A DNA stretch of 64,000 nucleotides from Ariolimax columbianus (GCA_036924085.1 JAVGWX010000002.1:89540941-89604940), one strand, 5' to 3'. Positions 34,980-46,039 are shown, numbered from the stretch's first letter. The notes: generated by a model not told the origin, from the letters alone. Numbers and translations are program-made.

Positions 34980-35360
34980 AGGAAGATGTTTCTTTACCGG
35001 GTCCTAGTAATTTCTTCTTTACGGATAGCTTCACTGTTTCTGTTATTGCTGTTATCCATCTTTTGCGTGTTCGGCCTTTGGCTTTGTATTCATTGTATCT
35101 GTATAGTATTTCTTTCTGAGAGATACTGTCTGGTGTTTGTCGCGTCACGTGGCCAAATCATTTAGTTTGTTGTCTCTTGATGAGATCTGTCACTGGTGCT
35201 GTATCTACTTGTCTCCTAAAATCTGTGTTTCTGATGTTACTCATTCTTTCTACAATCATTCGTCGCATGCATTTGAACTCTTGTTCCGATGTCTTTTATC
35301 TTTGTTTGTTAATGCTCAATTCTGACACTGTCAGCACAATGTGGGTAGAGATACCGTGTT
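34980..35360 (-). pseudogene. RT C-terminal fragment
   Basis: Minus-strand frames give MRRMIVERMSNIRNTDFRRQ, then FGHVTRQTPDSI and YKAKGRTRKRWITAITETVK. This is the R-----RNT--R ... FGHV-R ... KGR-RKRWI pattern of RT C termini. Stops and frame changes. Confidence 0.7.
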
Positions 35361-35564
35361 ATATAGCGTTATTTTTGTATCCATTGTTACGTGCTTACAA
35401 ATAAATATCGGAGACATTTGCCCAACGATTTTACTTGCTTTATTACATCTGTTTTTTTTAAATTTTGGCGCCGCCTTTTTCATCTGTCGAGGTTATGTTA
35501 CACAGGCATGTGCAATTTTTATCGTGTTTTAACTGTTGGTTTTGAATGAATATTGTTGTTTCTA

Positions 35565-35735
35565 TTTCAATTTTTGCACTTGTCTTTTTCGGTTTTAGCA
35601 TTGCTGATAATCATGATGTAATCAGTATAAACGTCAATACGATTGTTGATATGTTCCTTCAGTTGTTTGTCTGAGGTTGCTGTTGTTGCTTGATCATCAG
35701 CAAAGAGTTCATTGAAGTGACACTGACGCTGTTTA
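35565..35735 (-). pseudogene. RT palm scrap (FADD)
   Basis: The minus strand reads FNELFADDQATTATSDKQLK, HINNRIDVYTDYIMIISNA and KTEKDK: the catalytic FADD box followed by the helix and the I--AKTE segment. Related to the scrap at 17,265-17,392. Possibly the same element as 34,980-35,360. Confidence 0.7.
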
Positions 35736-35882
35736 TCTGACTAATGTATATTTCTTTTTTTTTAAAGCAGAAATGTATAATGTATCCGTCATTGCTAGGA
35801 ATAAAACAGGGCCAAGGCTCTCGCTCTTTGGCCCAATACCTTGTAACAGTATCTATGAGTGCGCTAGTTGCTCTTCAGCAGT

Positions 35883-35887
35883 TCCAT

Positions 35888-35923
<36 letters not shown>

Positions 35924-35925
35924 CT
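35883..35925. repeat. (TTGA)n microsatellite
   Basis: About ten copies of attg/ttga. Confidence 0.95.
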
Positions 35926-36224
35926 CGTCTTTCCGATCCAAGTAAAGAATGGGGCCACTTCCACAACTGGTACTTTTACATGCAGAATGAATACGAGTAT
36001 TTTTAGTGGTGGTTTCAAAATTAATGATTGCGCCTTGCTTGCCCAATACACAACCCTCCAAAACGCCTTTTACAACATGCTCAGAAGGTTACAGTGGTTC
36101 TATTATTCTCAACTCGTGCATCCCTCTAATCAGAAGTTACATATAAAGTATCACACTTATCTGGTCTGGGAGTAAGACTTTCTTTATATCTTCACTTTCT
36201 TGCCTTTCAAAAACTTTTTGACAT

Positions 36225-36394
36225 AGAAATTCCAACCGGTGCGAACCAGTATGCTGGTCCCTAGCATCACCAGGTACCTTGCCGGTTCGCTTTGTCGATC
36301 ATGGTCCTCCATCCGCTTCTGTCACGAGTGTCGTTTAACAACTCTGTTGTTGATTGTCGCATATTCCATTCTCTCAGACTGTTTAACATCTCTA
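36225..36394 (-). pseudogene. RT C-terminal scrap
   Basis: The minus strand reads LNDTRDRSRWRTMIDKANRQ followed by GTW, the terminal DR--WR helix of an RT. About 50 residues. Adjoins the SINE tail at 36,395. Confidence 0.55.
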
Positions 36395-37340
36395 CTTAAC
36401 TTAACGACTTTATTCTGGTTTAGAAGACTTTACAAAGTCTGTACACAACCAGTTTCTTGAAAAGTGGTTCTTACTGATGTGCGAGTCCGTCTTAACAGAC
36501 TCAAACACGAGAGCTAAGTAGATAGTTAGACGCCATTTATAGCTAACAAACCACCAGGGGAAACATATAAATATATTGGGTAGATTTTTAATTTGAATTT
36601 TGACTGGGCAGCGGTCGTTAAGACTACTTTTGTTTATTTCCAACTGCCAAGGAATTGTTAACGTGCTCGAAATTAAGCTTTTAGTCCGATCTCACCACCC
36701 AGAGATCAGGGGTCCGATCTCACCACCCAGAGATCAGGGGTCTGATCTCCCCACCCAGAGATCAGGGGTCCGATCTCACCACCCAGAGATCAGGGATCAG
36801 ATCACACCACACAGAGATCAGGGGTCCGATCTCACCACCCAGAGATCAGGGGTCCGATCTCACCACCCAGAGATCAGGGGTCCGATCTCACCACCCAGAG
36901 ATCAGGGGTTCGATCTCATCACCCAGAGATAAGGGTCCAATCTCATTACCCAGAGATCAGGGGTCCGATCTCACCACCCAGAGATCAGGGTTTCGATCTC
37001 ACCATCCAGAAATCAGGGATCCGATCTCACTACCCAGAGATCAGGGGTCCGATCTCACCACCCAGAGATCAGGGGTCCGATCTCACCACCAAGAGATCAG
37101 GGGTCCGATCTCACCACCAAGAGATCAAGGGTCCGATCTCGCTACCCAGAGATCAAGGGTCCGATCTCACCACTCAGAGATCAGGGGTCCGATCTCACCA
37201 CTCAGAGATCAGGGGTCCGATCTCACCACTCAGAGATCAGGGGTCCGATCTCACCACTCAGAGATCAGGGGAATTTTTACCAGAAGATCCATGTGAACAA
37301 AATCCCAGTCTCCATCGCGATTTGAATACATGCGACCTTC
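36395..37340 (-). mobile_element. TTAAG-tailed SINE with internal expansion
   Basis: Right to left (element sense): a remnant of box B (tgaatacatgcgacc; degraded), body with ttcacatggatcttctgg, the 28-bp array, then cgagcacgttaacaattcct and caaaattcaaattaaaaatc, ending in the hairpin tail agactttgtaaagtct and gttaagttaag. It is the same order as the whole copy at 40,330-40,738. Copies at 40,650 and 48,045 have at most one unit of the 28-bp segment. The tRNA-like head beyond 37,340 has become the 41-bp array. Confidence 0.85.
36685..37268. repeat. 28-bp minisatellite inside a SINE, about 21 copies
   Basis: Unit tccgatctcaccacccagag followed by atcagggg, 28 bp, with base changes such as ctcaccactc and ctcgctaccc clustering by position. 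The unit exists as a single copy in the SINE at 48,048-48,075 (gtccgatctcgctatccaga, then gatcagggg), so the array grew within the element. Confidence 0.93.
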
Positions 37341-38512
37341 CCCACCCGAGGCGGACACCTTACCTCGAGACCACTGAGTCCACCACCCGAGGCGGACACC
37401 TTACCTCGAGGCCACTGAGTCCCCCACCCGAGGCGGACTTCTTACCTCGAGAACACTGAGTCCCCTACCCGAGGCGGACACCTTACCTCGAGACCACTGA
37501 GTCCCCTACCCGAGGCGGACACCTTACCTCGAGACCACTGAGTCCCCTACCCGAGGCGGACACCTTACCTCGAGACCCCTGTGTTTCCCACCCGACTCGG
37601 ACACCTTACCTCGAAACCACTGAGTAGTCCCCCACCCGACTCGGACACCTTACCTCGAGACCACTGAGTAGTCCCCCACCCGAGGCGGACACCTTACCTC
37701 GAGACCACTGAGTCCCCCACCCGAGGCGGACATCTTACCTCGAGACCACTGAGTCCCCTACCCGACGCGGACACCTTACCACGAGACCACTGAGTAGTCC
37801 TCCACCCGACGCGGTCACCTTACATCGAGACCACTGAGTCCCCCACCCGACGCGGACACCTTACCTCGAGACCACTGTGTTTCCCAACCGACTCGGACAC
37901 CTTACCTCGAGACCACTGAGTAGTCCCCCACCCGACGCGAACACCTTATCTCGAGACCACTGTGTTCCCCACCCGACTCGGACACCTTACCCCGAGACCA
38001 CTGTGTTGCCCACCCGAGGCGGACACCTTACCTCGAGACCACTGAGTCCCCTACCCGAGGTGGACACCTTACCTCTAGACCACTGAGTCCCCTACCCGAG
38101 GTGGACACCTTACCTCGAGACCACTGAGTAGTCCCCCACTCGAGGCGGACACCTTACCTCGAGACCACTGAGTCATCTACCCGACGTGGACACCTTACCT
38201 CGAGACTACTGAGTTCCCCACCCGACTCGGACACCTTACCCCGAGACCACTGAGTTCATCACCCGACTCGGACACCTTACCTCGAGACCACTGAGACCCC
38301 TACCCGAGGTCGACACCTTACCTCGAGACCACTGAGTCCCCTACCAGAGGTGGACACCTTACCTCGAGACCACTGAGTCCTCTACCCGACGCGGACACCT
38401 TACCTCGAGACTACTGAGTTTCCCACCCGACTCGGACACCTTACCCCGAGACCACCGAGTAGTCCCCCACCCTACGCGGACACCTTACCCCGAGACCACT
38501 GAGTCCCTCCCT
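37341..38512. repeat. 41-44-bp minisatellite from a SINE tRNA-like head
   Basis: Unit cacccgaggcggacacctta followed by cctcgagaccactgagtcc, 41 bp. Several copies have an extra tag (gagtagtcc), giving 44 bp. About 28 copies with variant classes (gaggcgg, gactcgg, gacgcgg). On the minus strand each unit contains ctcagtggtctcgaggtaag, the box-A region of the SINE head (compare ctcggtggccaaggtgtcgg at 40,731-40,712). Confidence 0.92.
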
Positions 38513-38599
38513 CATCAAACACTACCCCCTCCCTTTTTTTTCTCTATCAGTTTTCTCCCCTTGTCTCTCTCTTCTGCCATCTTTCCCATTTTCACTACC
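38513..38599. other. Pyrimidine-rich spacer
   Basis: CT-rich stretch with poly-T between array and RT fragment. Nothing coding. Confidence 0.6.
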
Positions 38600-38800
38600 G
38601 CCTCTTCTCTTAATATGCCCGAAATAGTATGACTGCCCTGTTCTGATTTTTGTGTATTTGCCTCTTCGAGTACTGTATCATTAGTTTTCCTAGCAGTCCA
38701 TGGATCCGCGACATTATTCTATAAAACCACATCTCCGTTGTTTCCAAAGATTCATGCGCTTGCTTGATTCACTGCAAATGCCAGTACTGGTTCCGTGTAT
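38600..38800 (-). pseudogene. RT C-terminal scrap
   Basis: Minus strand: TTEMWFYRIMSRIHG in one frame and WTARKTNDTVLEEANTQK in another. Together they match the EMW-YRRML-I-WT-RKTNEEVL pattern. A frameshift lies between. Confidence 0.6.
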
Positions 38801-38965
38801 CTTCGAAGAACCCTCTTTCTCAAGTCCCTGACCTGGAGGAATAAATGTGGGTCAGCTGTACTTGGAAAATGTACACACGATGCAACAGAAACGGAGGTCA
38901 CACAGAACCCATCGCTTACCTCTCAGTGACGTATGTGATTCTCTGTAGGAAGCTACAAACTCTTC

Positions 38966-39095
38966 TACTAGAGGAGGCTACCGTCCAGTCAGGCAAAACT
39001 TACTGATCAGGCTATGTTAGTCAGGGTCAGGCAAAACTTACTGATCAGACTATTTTAGTCAGGGTCAGGCAAAACTTACTGATCAGGCTATGTTA
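38966..39095 (+). repeat. 5' end of (AAC)-tailed element, 38-bp unit x3
   Basis: ggtcaggcaaaacttactga recurs three times at 38-bp spacing, separated by gatcaggctatgttagtcag. It is the 5' motif of the element at 39,659, here already in three tandem copies and then truncated. It is an intermediate state towards the 33-bp satellite. Confidence 0.83.
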
Positions 39096-39109
39096 GTTAT
39101 AACATCATA

Positions 39110-39658
39110 AATATACTGATTGTACTATGGTTAGTGTTTGACCTCTGTTCTTTACTTTGAATCACTATTTCCTATATTTCTTGTTCACTTTATGCCACCA
39201 GAACTGTGTTATCGATATCTGATATTATTTATTGATGCTAAACTGATAATGAGCCCTGGCTTCTCCTCTGACATTTCTAAAATGTGTTTTCTGTAAAAGT
39301 TAAACAGACAAGGTTACAGTACTCAGCCCTGTCGCACTTATATTTTTTTCATTGAAACATGATGATCAAATCCTGCCCGATTAAGCAGTGGCATTTTGCT
39401 GCAAGCAGAGGTCATTGAGTATTCTTGTGTATTTTCCATCCGTAGTGATCTTTTCCAGACATGTAATTATATTCTCATGCTGAATTTTTGCTAAAATCAT
39501 TTTTTGGAGTTTGTATTCACACATAAATATGTTTCCGTACTTCAGTACACTTTTCTGCTTGTATGCTGATATCGAATATCACTTCTCGTGTTTCGCTTTT
39601 CTGTCCAAATCCAGGAAGCTCGTTCTGAATGTTGTTGTCTATTCTACGCATAATTCGG
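39110..39658 (-). pseudogene. RT fingers-palm remnant
   Basis: The minus strand reads IDNNIQNELPGFGQKSETRE, FDISIQAEKCTEVRKHIYV, then a decayed stretch, then VRQG and PCLFNFYRKHILEM with INNIRY (the YADD that should follow is corrupted). It corresponds to the GFR--RGTRE ... IYVCFIDY-KAFD ... GVRQGC-LSP-LFN-Y ... NN-RYADD order. The (AAC)-tailed element abuts it at 39,659. Confidence 0.72.
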
Positions 39659-39990
39659 AGAGGAAGACTAGCTGGTCAGGAAAAATATACTGATAAGATA
39701 GGTTAGTCAGGGTCAGGCAAAACATACTGGCCAAGACCCTCACCTCGTCTTCCTCGTAGCCCTCCCTAGAAACGGGCTGTTCTCATAAGAGCCAGGCTAA
39801 CGTAGTGAGGGTCGCAGTGATCCCTGTAGTAGTGAGTGACACGCAGATGAATCCAAGCATAGCACCGCTTGGAAGACCCCAGTTTATCTTCATCAGCACG
39901 CTCGGGATGTGAGGAAAGCTACTGCAACCTACCACTTAACGTCCTTTTCATGGCGCAAACAAGAGTAACCTGCTCGTTGTGGACATTTGC

Positions 39991-40026
<36 letters not shown>

Positions 40027-40027
40027 C
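39659..40027 (+). mobile_element. (AAC)n-tailed SINE-like element, copy 3
   Basis: The most complete copy: agaggaagactagctggtca at the 5' end, cagggtcaggcaaaacatac, tggccaagaccctcacctcg, tagccctccctagaaacggg, gtagtagtgagtgacacgca, gatgtgaggaaagctactgc, cgtccttttcatggcgcaaa, then about nine AAC. It lacks recognisable pol III boxes and any ORF. Confidence 0.87.
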
Positions 40028-40079
40028 GCTAAACTCTTCCCTGCATAATTTTAACGAGCCAAACTTGCAAGAATTGATT

Positions 40080-40325
40080 AGCATGGTTGGTAGTTAATCA
40101 AAGTTAGAAAAAAAGATCTTAGTTTAAATCAAAAGAAATCAGAAGTGATGGCAGTAAATAAGAAATACAATGCCCAAAAAACAGTGTCAAGGTGAACGTG
40201 GGAGAATTAAGACAAGTACACAAGTTGAAATACCTGGGTACGCACATAACATCTGATGGGAGATGCAATTATGAAATAATGAACAGAATAGTCCAGGCAA
40301 AATCGGTCTTCCAGAGGATGAATGG
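40080..40325 (+). pseudogene. RT post-catalytic fragment
   Basis: Frames combine to DLSLNQKKSEVMAVNKK, then VHKLKYLGTHITSDGRCNYE and IMNRIVQAKSVFQRMNG. This is the L--N--KSEVM ... YLG--IT-DGRC--EI--RI--AK--F pattern after the RT palm. One frame change. Confidence 0.78.
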
Positions 40326-40329
40326 TAGC

Positions 40330-40738
40330 TTAACTCAACTTAACTGAACTCAACGTCTTTATGCTGATTTGGAAGACTACAGAGTCCTGTATACAACACA
40401 TTTCTTGGAGGGTGGTTTAACTGATGTGCGGGTACATCTTAATAGACTCAAACGCCTACAGCTAAGTAAACCTGCATCTATAGCTGCTCTTAACAAACAC
40501 CTGGGGAAAGGTACAAATAACTTGGGAAGATTTTTAACAGGAATTTTGTCTGGGTAGCGACCATTAGGCCTACTGGTTTCGATTTTCAACTGCCAAGGAA
40601 TTTTTAACGTGCTCGACACTAAATACGGGAGTCCAATCTCACTATCCATGTGAAATTATACCAGAAGATCCACATGAGAAAAATCCCAGACGGGATTCGA
40701 ACCAGCGACCTCCGACACCTTGGCCACCGAGTCCCCCA
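40330..40738 (-). mobile_element. TTAAG-tailed tRNA-derived SINE, most complete copy
   Basis: In element sense: the head gggggactcggtggccaagg (box A, 40,735-40,716), ggttcgaatcccgtctggga (box B, from 40,703), then tcatgtggatcttctgg, gtgctcgacactaaatacgg fragments reading back to cacatcagttaaaccaccct, and the 3' hairpin region ggactctgtagtcttccaaa ending in gagttcagttaagttgag. About 405 bp. This copy defines the family to which 7,480, 11,575, 36,395 and 47,752 belong. Its tail equals that of the CR1-like LINE at 42,998. Confidence 0.9.
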
Positions 40739-41049
40739 TCTTGTGTAGCTAAACCTTATATAACTGTCAGTTTGCTTCTGCTCTGAAATTATAGTTTGGA
40801 GTGGTTTTCTATGTCGCCGTTGAAAAGTGCGATGTAGATTTCAATGCCTCCCAGTTTTCGTTCTCCGTGGCTGATCCATCTGTGTTCACATGAGTCCAGG
40901 AGCTGCAAGGGTACTGTCTCTTAAGCTCATGTAGAACGCTGATTTTTGTTGTTCTTCTGTCCATTGCTTACTTGTCCTCATTATTCATAACGCAAAGAAC
41001 GTCACTGGGAGAACACTCAGCGTATTCTTCTTTTTTTCTTCTTTTTCTA

Positions 41050-42890
41050 GTGATCCGGTAGAAGTCTGAATATTGTCATTTGATCTCTTCTTGGCAAAAA
41101 GTAGTACGCTTCTGTTATATCAGATCATGGGTGTTGTCTGTGCCCCTTGACTTTGAAGTTAAATTATATCATTGTCTTCATTTCTCCATATGTAGCTCTC
41201 ATCATTTTGGGGTTTGCCGCCTCCCTCTTTTGCCAATCTATCTTCCTCCTCATTGCCAATCTATCTTCCTCCTCATTGCCGTGTATCTTACAGTGTGCAG
41301 GCACCCACTGAATTTACACTGTGTTGAAACTTTGGCTAACATTCACGAGTGCCTCAGACAGGCTGTCGAATTCATTGTTTTTATTATTTCTGAGAGTCAA
41401 TATGACTGACAGGGAATCTGTAAGGAAGACTATCTTGTCTCTGACATGGTCGGCGTCTTCCTCGATGACTGACAGGGAATCTGTAAGGAAGACTATCTTG
41501 TCTCTGACATGGTCCGCGTTTTCCTCGATGACTGACAGGGAATCTGTAAGGAAGACTATCTTGTCTCTGACATGGTCCGCGTTTTCCTCGATGACTGACA
41601 GGGAATCTGTAAGGAAGACTATCTTGTCTCTGACATGGTCCGCGTTTTCCTCGATGACTGACAGGGAATCTGTAAGGAAGACTATCTTGTCTCTGACATG
41701 GTCCGCGTTTTCCTCGATGACTGACAGGGAATCTGTAAGGAAGACTATCTTGTCTCTGACATGGTCCGCGTTTTCCTCGATGACTGACAGGGAATCTGTA
41801 AGGAAGACTATTTTGTCTCTGACATGGTCCGCGTTTTCCTCGATGACTGACAGGGAATCTGTAAGGAAGACTATCTTGTCTCTGACATGGTCCGCGTTTT
41901 CCTCGATGACTGACAGGGAATCTGTAAGGAAGACTATCTTGTCTCTGACATGGTCCGCGTTTTCCTCGATGACTGACAGGGCATCTGTAAGGAAGACTAT
42001 CTTGTCTCTGACATGGTCCGCGTTTTCCTCGATGACTGACAGGGAATCTGTAAGGAAGACTATCTTGTCTCTGACATGGTCCGCGTTTTCCTCGATGACT
42101 GACAGGGAATCTGTAAGGAAGACTATCTTGTCTCTGACATGGTCCGCGTTTTCCTCGATGACTGACAGGGAATCTGTAAGGAAGACTATTTTGTCTCTGA
42201 CATGGTCCGCGTTTTCCTCGATGACTGACAGGGAATCTGTAAGGAAGACTATCTTGTCTCTGACATGGTCCGCGTTTTCCTCGATGACTGACAGGGAATC
42301 TGTAAGGAAGACTATCTTGTCTCTGACATGGTCCGCGTTTTCCTCGATGACTGACAGGGAATCTGTAAGGAAGACTATCTTGTCTCTGACATGGTCCGCG
42401 TTTTCCTCGATGACTGACAGGGAATCTGTAAGGAAGACTATTTTGTCTCTGACATGGTCCGCGTTTTCCTCGATGACTGACAGGGAATCTGTAAGGAAGA
42501 CTATCTTGTCTCTGACATGGTCCGAGTTTTCCTCGAAGGTTAATGCAACTATCTTAGTTCCCTCAACCTCAGCTTTCAAGATGTTTGAGAATTTTTCCAG
42601 AAGCCATTGAGGTATTTATTTCCTTCCATTATTTAATTTTTCGTGAACACCTCCTCCTCCATTTTTTAAATAGATATCATTGCTGATCCATCTGTATATA
42701 TGCTGGTCCATTCTGTGGCTGGATATGTTTCTTGAATATATTCTAAAGCTTTACGTTTTCTTTCCAGTTCGGTTTGTGTGCCTTTTTTCATAACTTCTGG
42801 AATGTTATCTATTATTTCTGGGTAATGTGTTCTCTTCCATGTTGGAAATATAATTCAGCCTGTGAGTATTGTGTGTTGGACATCTTACTT
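41050..42890 (-). pseudogene. I-like RNase H remnant carrying a 63-bp expansion
   Basis: Right to left: HYPEIIDNIPEV, ERKRKALEYIQETYPATEW, IYTDGSA (first Asp), GGGGVHEKLNNGRK, AEVEGTKIVAL (Glu), then the KIVFLTDSLSV segment (third Asp) repeated 18 times, LTLRNNKNNEFDSLSEALVN, IQWVPAHCKIHGNEEEDRLA (His and last Asp). A 22-bp duplication near 41,240-41,280 repeats the last block. Stops separate the first and second blocks. Apart from the repeats it is collinear with the RNase H of 5.9-7.2 kb. Confidence 0.87.
41401..42535. repeat. 63-bp minisatellite, 18 copies, from RNase H
   Basis: Unit atgactgacagggaatctgt, aaggaagactatcttgtctc and tgacatggtccgcgttttcctcg in succession, 63 bp. Substitutions are few (gcatct once, ttttgtc three times). 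On the minus strand it codes ENADHVRDKIVFLTDSLSVI in frame throughout, so the RNase H frame survives the expansion, and 421 codons stay open. It is not a plausible enzyme. Confidence 0.95.
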
Positions 42891-42997
42891 AATCGAACAG
42901 GTCCCAATCTCTCCAGGGCGGCGTGTTTAAGTCCATTATTGACCCCATAACAAGCGGGTGTCCCCATCTTCACTATGTCTTCCGCTCCAAAAAAAAT

Positions 42998-43905
42998 ACA
43001 TTTCAACTTAACTGAACTTAATTTAACTTAACTTAACTTAACGGTTTTATACTGGTTTAGAAGACTCATAAGTCTATAGACAACTAGTCGCATTTACATT
43101 ACCCTGCTTTAAAAGCTATGCACATCCAATCTATTCTTCAATGCATTAACTGTCTCTGCCTCCACCGCCTCCTGGGGTAATGCATTCCAAGCACTCACCA
43201 CTCTCTGACTAAAAAAATATTTCCAAATATCCAGTCAGGACCTTTCTTTAGTTAATTTGTATCTGTGCCCTCTTGTTCTCGTTGATTGTTGTATTTTGAA
43301 AAAAAACTTGTTATAGTCTAATTAAACCTTTCCTGTGATTATCTTATAAACCTGTATTAAGTCACCACGAATTCTTCTCTTTTCTAGACACTGTAGGCCG
43401 GTTTTTCTGAGTCTTTCCTCGTAAGTGTAATTCTGGAATCCCACTTTCAGTTTTGTGGCTCTTCTTTATATTCTTTCCAGCATGTTTTTATTTCCTCTAC
43501 CATAACGACTCCACACCTGTACACAGTTCTCCAATCTAGGCCTAACTAACATTTTATACAGTTTGACGACCACCTCCTTGCTCCTATATTTAATATTTCT
43601 TTTTATCATACCTAACATTGCATTTGCTTTATTCACTGCAACCTGGACTTGCTCATCCATTTTTCCTATATGCTCTATTTTAACCTCTAGGTTCCTTTCC
43701 TTGTATAACATTCTAATATTGTTCTCGCCCATTCTGTAATTATGTTCTCTATTGGATCTACCCATGTGGATGACTGTACATTTATCTATATTAAACTCCA
43801 TTTGTCATTTCACAGACCAGTATCGAATGTTATCTAAATCCGACCTCAAAATATTCACCTCTGCTATAGATGAGAAACTCCTACATAGTTTTGTGAAAGG
43901 TAGTG
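42998..43905 (-). mobile_element. CR1-like LINE 3' end with shared SINE tail
   Basis: Minus-strand reading: KLCRSFSSIAEVNILRSDLD, MEFNIDKCTVIHMGRSN (43,801 on), ANAMLGMIKRNIKYRSKEVV, KLYKMLVRPRLENCVQVWS, then broken frames with EERLRKTGLQCLEKRRIRGD, LIQVYKIITGK, SQRVVSAWNALPQEAVEAE and VNALKNRLD. This is the end of a CR1-type ORF2. The preceding FADD box is corrupted. The 3' UTR ends tctatagacttatgagtctt, ctaaaccagtataaaaccgt and (TTAAG)n, which is the tail of the SINE family. Confidence 0.87.
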
Positions 43906-44719
43906 AAAATAAGATTTAATTTTATTCCCTCAAAGTTTATAAACAAGATAATACATGTCTATGAATCGAATGCTTAAATGTCCGTTGATTCCATTTTAAG
44001 AATCCATGCGAACATTCAAAAATGGGTCAGAACATGTCGGTGAAGAAAAAAGTCAGAGCATTTGTCGCAGCCAAAATATAAAAAGAGGAAACAATTGTTC
44101 ATCTATTTTTCCTCAGCAATTAAACCGCTTTCAGGAGCGTTCCTAAAGCAGAAATAGTCCAAGAAACGCAACAGCAGCACAGGTAATCTTTGCGCCAAAA
44201 CAAGGGATGTAATTCCAATATATCTTTTCTTTTTGTTATCTTTTCTCTTCAGCAATTTGACCTTTCACCATTTGCTACCTGTAAACACCTTGTGTCTAAA
44301 TTTATAACTGTTCTTGTTCGTCTATCCTCTGCTCTTATGCCTTTCAACTGCTTGTAAATTAATTTGTGGTTTCGTCTGGCTTGTACTTTCTTGTTCGTTT
44401 AGAATATAAGGTTGAACTTCTGCTCGATTTATTCTTTGTTGCTCCCCTTGGAACATATTACAGTTGTCTTGATTAATTCCCCCTGGTAATTAGGAAGGAT
44501 GAGATGGTTGACCTATTCTTTGAGATAGTTTTTCTGGAATAGACGAGTACAGTGGTCAAAGAGAGAAGCTTCATAAATCATGATAATAATGTCAGGAAGG
44601 ATTGAAGATGGATACAGAGGAAGAGCAATAAATCGAATACGAAATAGAGATAAAATATAACCTCTTTTTTATATTCTGTCAATCACCGGGATATCAAGCT
44701 ACTCCTTAACTTATTCCAG
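43906..44719. other. No recognisable feature
   Basis: AT-rich, unassigned. Confidence 0.45.
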
Positions 44720-45290
44720 CATAGTGTCTTCTACACCTTGTGGTTTAGAGTCTTCTACCTTACTCACTTAGTCGCTCGAATTCTATCCTCTTGTAATGCA
44801 GAGACTTCTACCTTACTCAATTAGTCGCTCCTCTTCTAACATTTATAGTGTAGAGACTTCTGCCTTACTCACTTACTCCACTTCTAACATTTATAGTATA
44901 GAGACTTCTGCCTTACTCACTAACTCCACTTCTAACATTTATAGTGCAGAGACTTCTGCCTTACTCACTTACTCCTCTTTTAACATTTATAGTGTAGAGA
45001 CTTCTGCCTTACTCACTAACTCCTCTTCTAACATTTATAGTGTAGAGACTTCTGCCTTACTCACTAACTCCTTTTCTAACATTTATAATGTAGAGACTTC
45101 TGCCTTACTCACTAACTCCTTTTCTAACATTTATAATGTAGAGACTTCTGCCTTACTCACTAACTCCTTTTCTAACATTTATAATGTAGAGACTTCTGCC
45201 TTACTCACTAACTCCTTTTCTAACATTTATAATGTAGAGACTTCTGCCTTACTCACTAACTCCTCTTCTACCACCTTGCTCTTCTCTAGT
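44720..45290. repeat. 48-bp minisatellite, about 11 copies
   Basis: Unit taacatttataatgtagaga, cttctgccttactcactaac, tccttttc, 48 bp. Older variants lie at the left (gtcgctcg, ccacttc) and homogeneous copies at the right. It stays open on the plus strand (SNIYNVETSALLTNSF) because 48 is a multiple of three. I see no parent element. Confidence 0.92.
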
Positions 45291-45294
45291 TAAA

Positions 45295-45640
45295 TCAAAG
45301 TAGATGTCTTCTTCTTGGAAGCGGGGGAAGGAATGGGGTGGGGGGGGGGGGGGGGTAGATGATCAGCCCATTTCCCCCTGGAGTTGGCTTTCATTATGGC
45401 CTTGACCTCATTGTACATTATGCTCAAGTACACTTCTCGTGAAGCTCCTCCCAACTTTGTTAGTCTGTCTGCAGCTTCATTCATCGTTAAATTGCAGCGG
45501 GAGGAAATCCACTGAATGACCAGCCGTGGGTGTTCCGCTGTGAGTTGTGTCAGGTAGTGCATACAATGCGCGAGACCTTCATGTTTATATTGTTTTATCG
45601 CTGCTAATACTGACGAAGCATCAGTCAGGAGAACCATGTC
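45295..45640 (-). pseudogene. RNase H fragment
   Basis: The minus strand reads MVLLTDASSVLAAIKQY (third Asp of RNase H), LVIQWISSRCNLTMNEAADR (His replaced by Arg in the usual SHC) and LTKLGG, then SIMYNEVKAIMK. A run of about 17 G on the plus strand (45,338-45,354) follows. The missing His and the truncation show it is dead. Confidence 0.72.
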
Positions 45641-45664
45641 TTCTTTCTAGATATCTTCATTTTT

Positions 45665-45865
45665 TATTACAAGCTGATCCTGCCGAAGACGGATGTGTCG
45701 TACCGAAAGGTGCAAATAACGCTGTCAAGCTGTTAAGCAGCGACACAACGCATTACGGTTCTCCGGACTACATCCTGCTACTTGCAAAGCAATGTTCAGC
45801 GCTTGGTAGCGGGAGGTTAAAAACGAACGTGAAAGAACACACACACACACAAAACCAAACAACAA
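45665..45865 (+). repeat. Dispersed repeat (CGGATGT family), copy B
   Basis: tgccgaagacggatgtgtcg, gtgcaaataacgctgtcaag, ctgctacttgcaaagcaatg and gtagcgggaggttaaaaacg match 32,670-32,790. It ends in (AC)n. The gacggatgtgtcg-accgaaag core resembles two units of the 20-bp array at 23.1 kb. Confidence 0.7.
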
Positions 45866-46039
45866 AGTAAAAATAAACAAACTGATCAGCGACCATCTGT
45901 GCATCTACTTCTGCACGGAGGTGGTTTGAATATGTTGCCGTTGTTAGTACTATAGTTTTGTTATTCTTTGATTGTTAGTCTGTAATAAGCGCTCAATCTC
46001 CATTGGATGTGGCTTTGTTAGCTGGACTATCTGTATTGT

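Noticed and set aside
41321..42610. 429-codon plus-strand ORF
   Set aside because: Shadow of the 63-bp repeat. The minus strand carries the RNase H residues.
44796..45293. 165-codon repeat protein
   Set aside because: A 48-bp minisatellite kept open by its length. No parent gene or domain.
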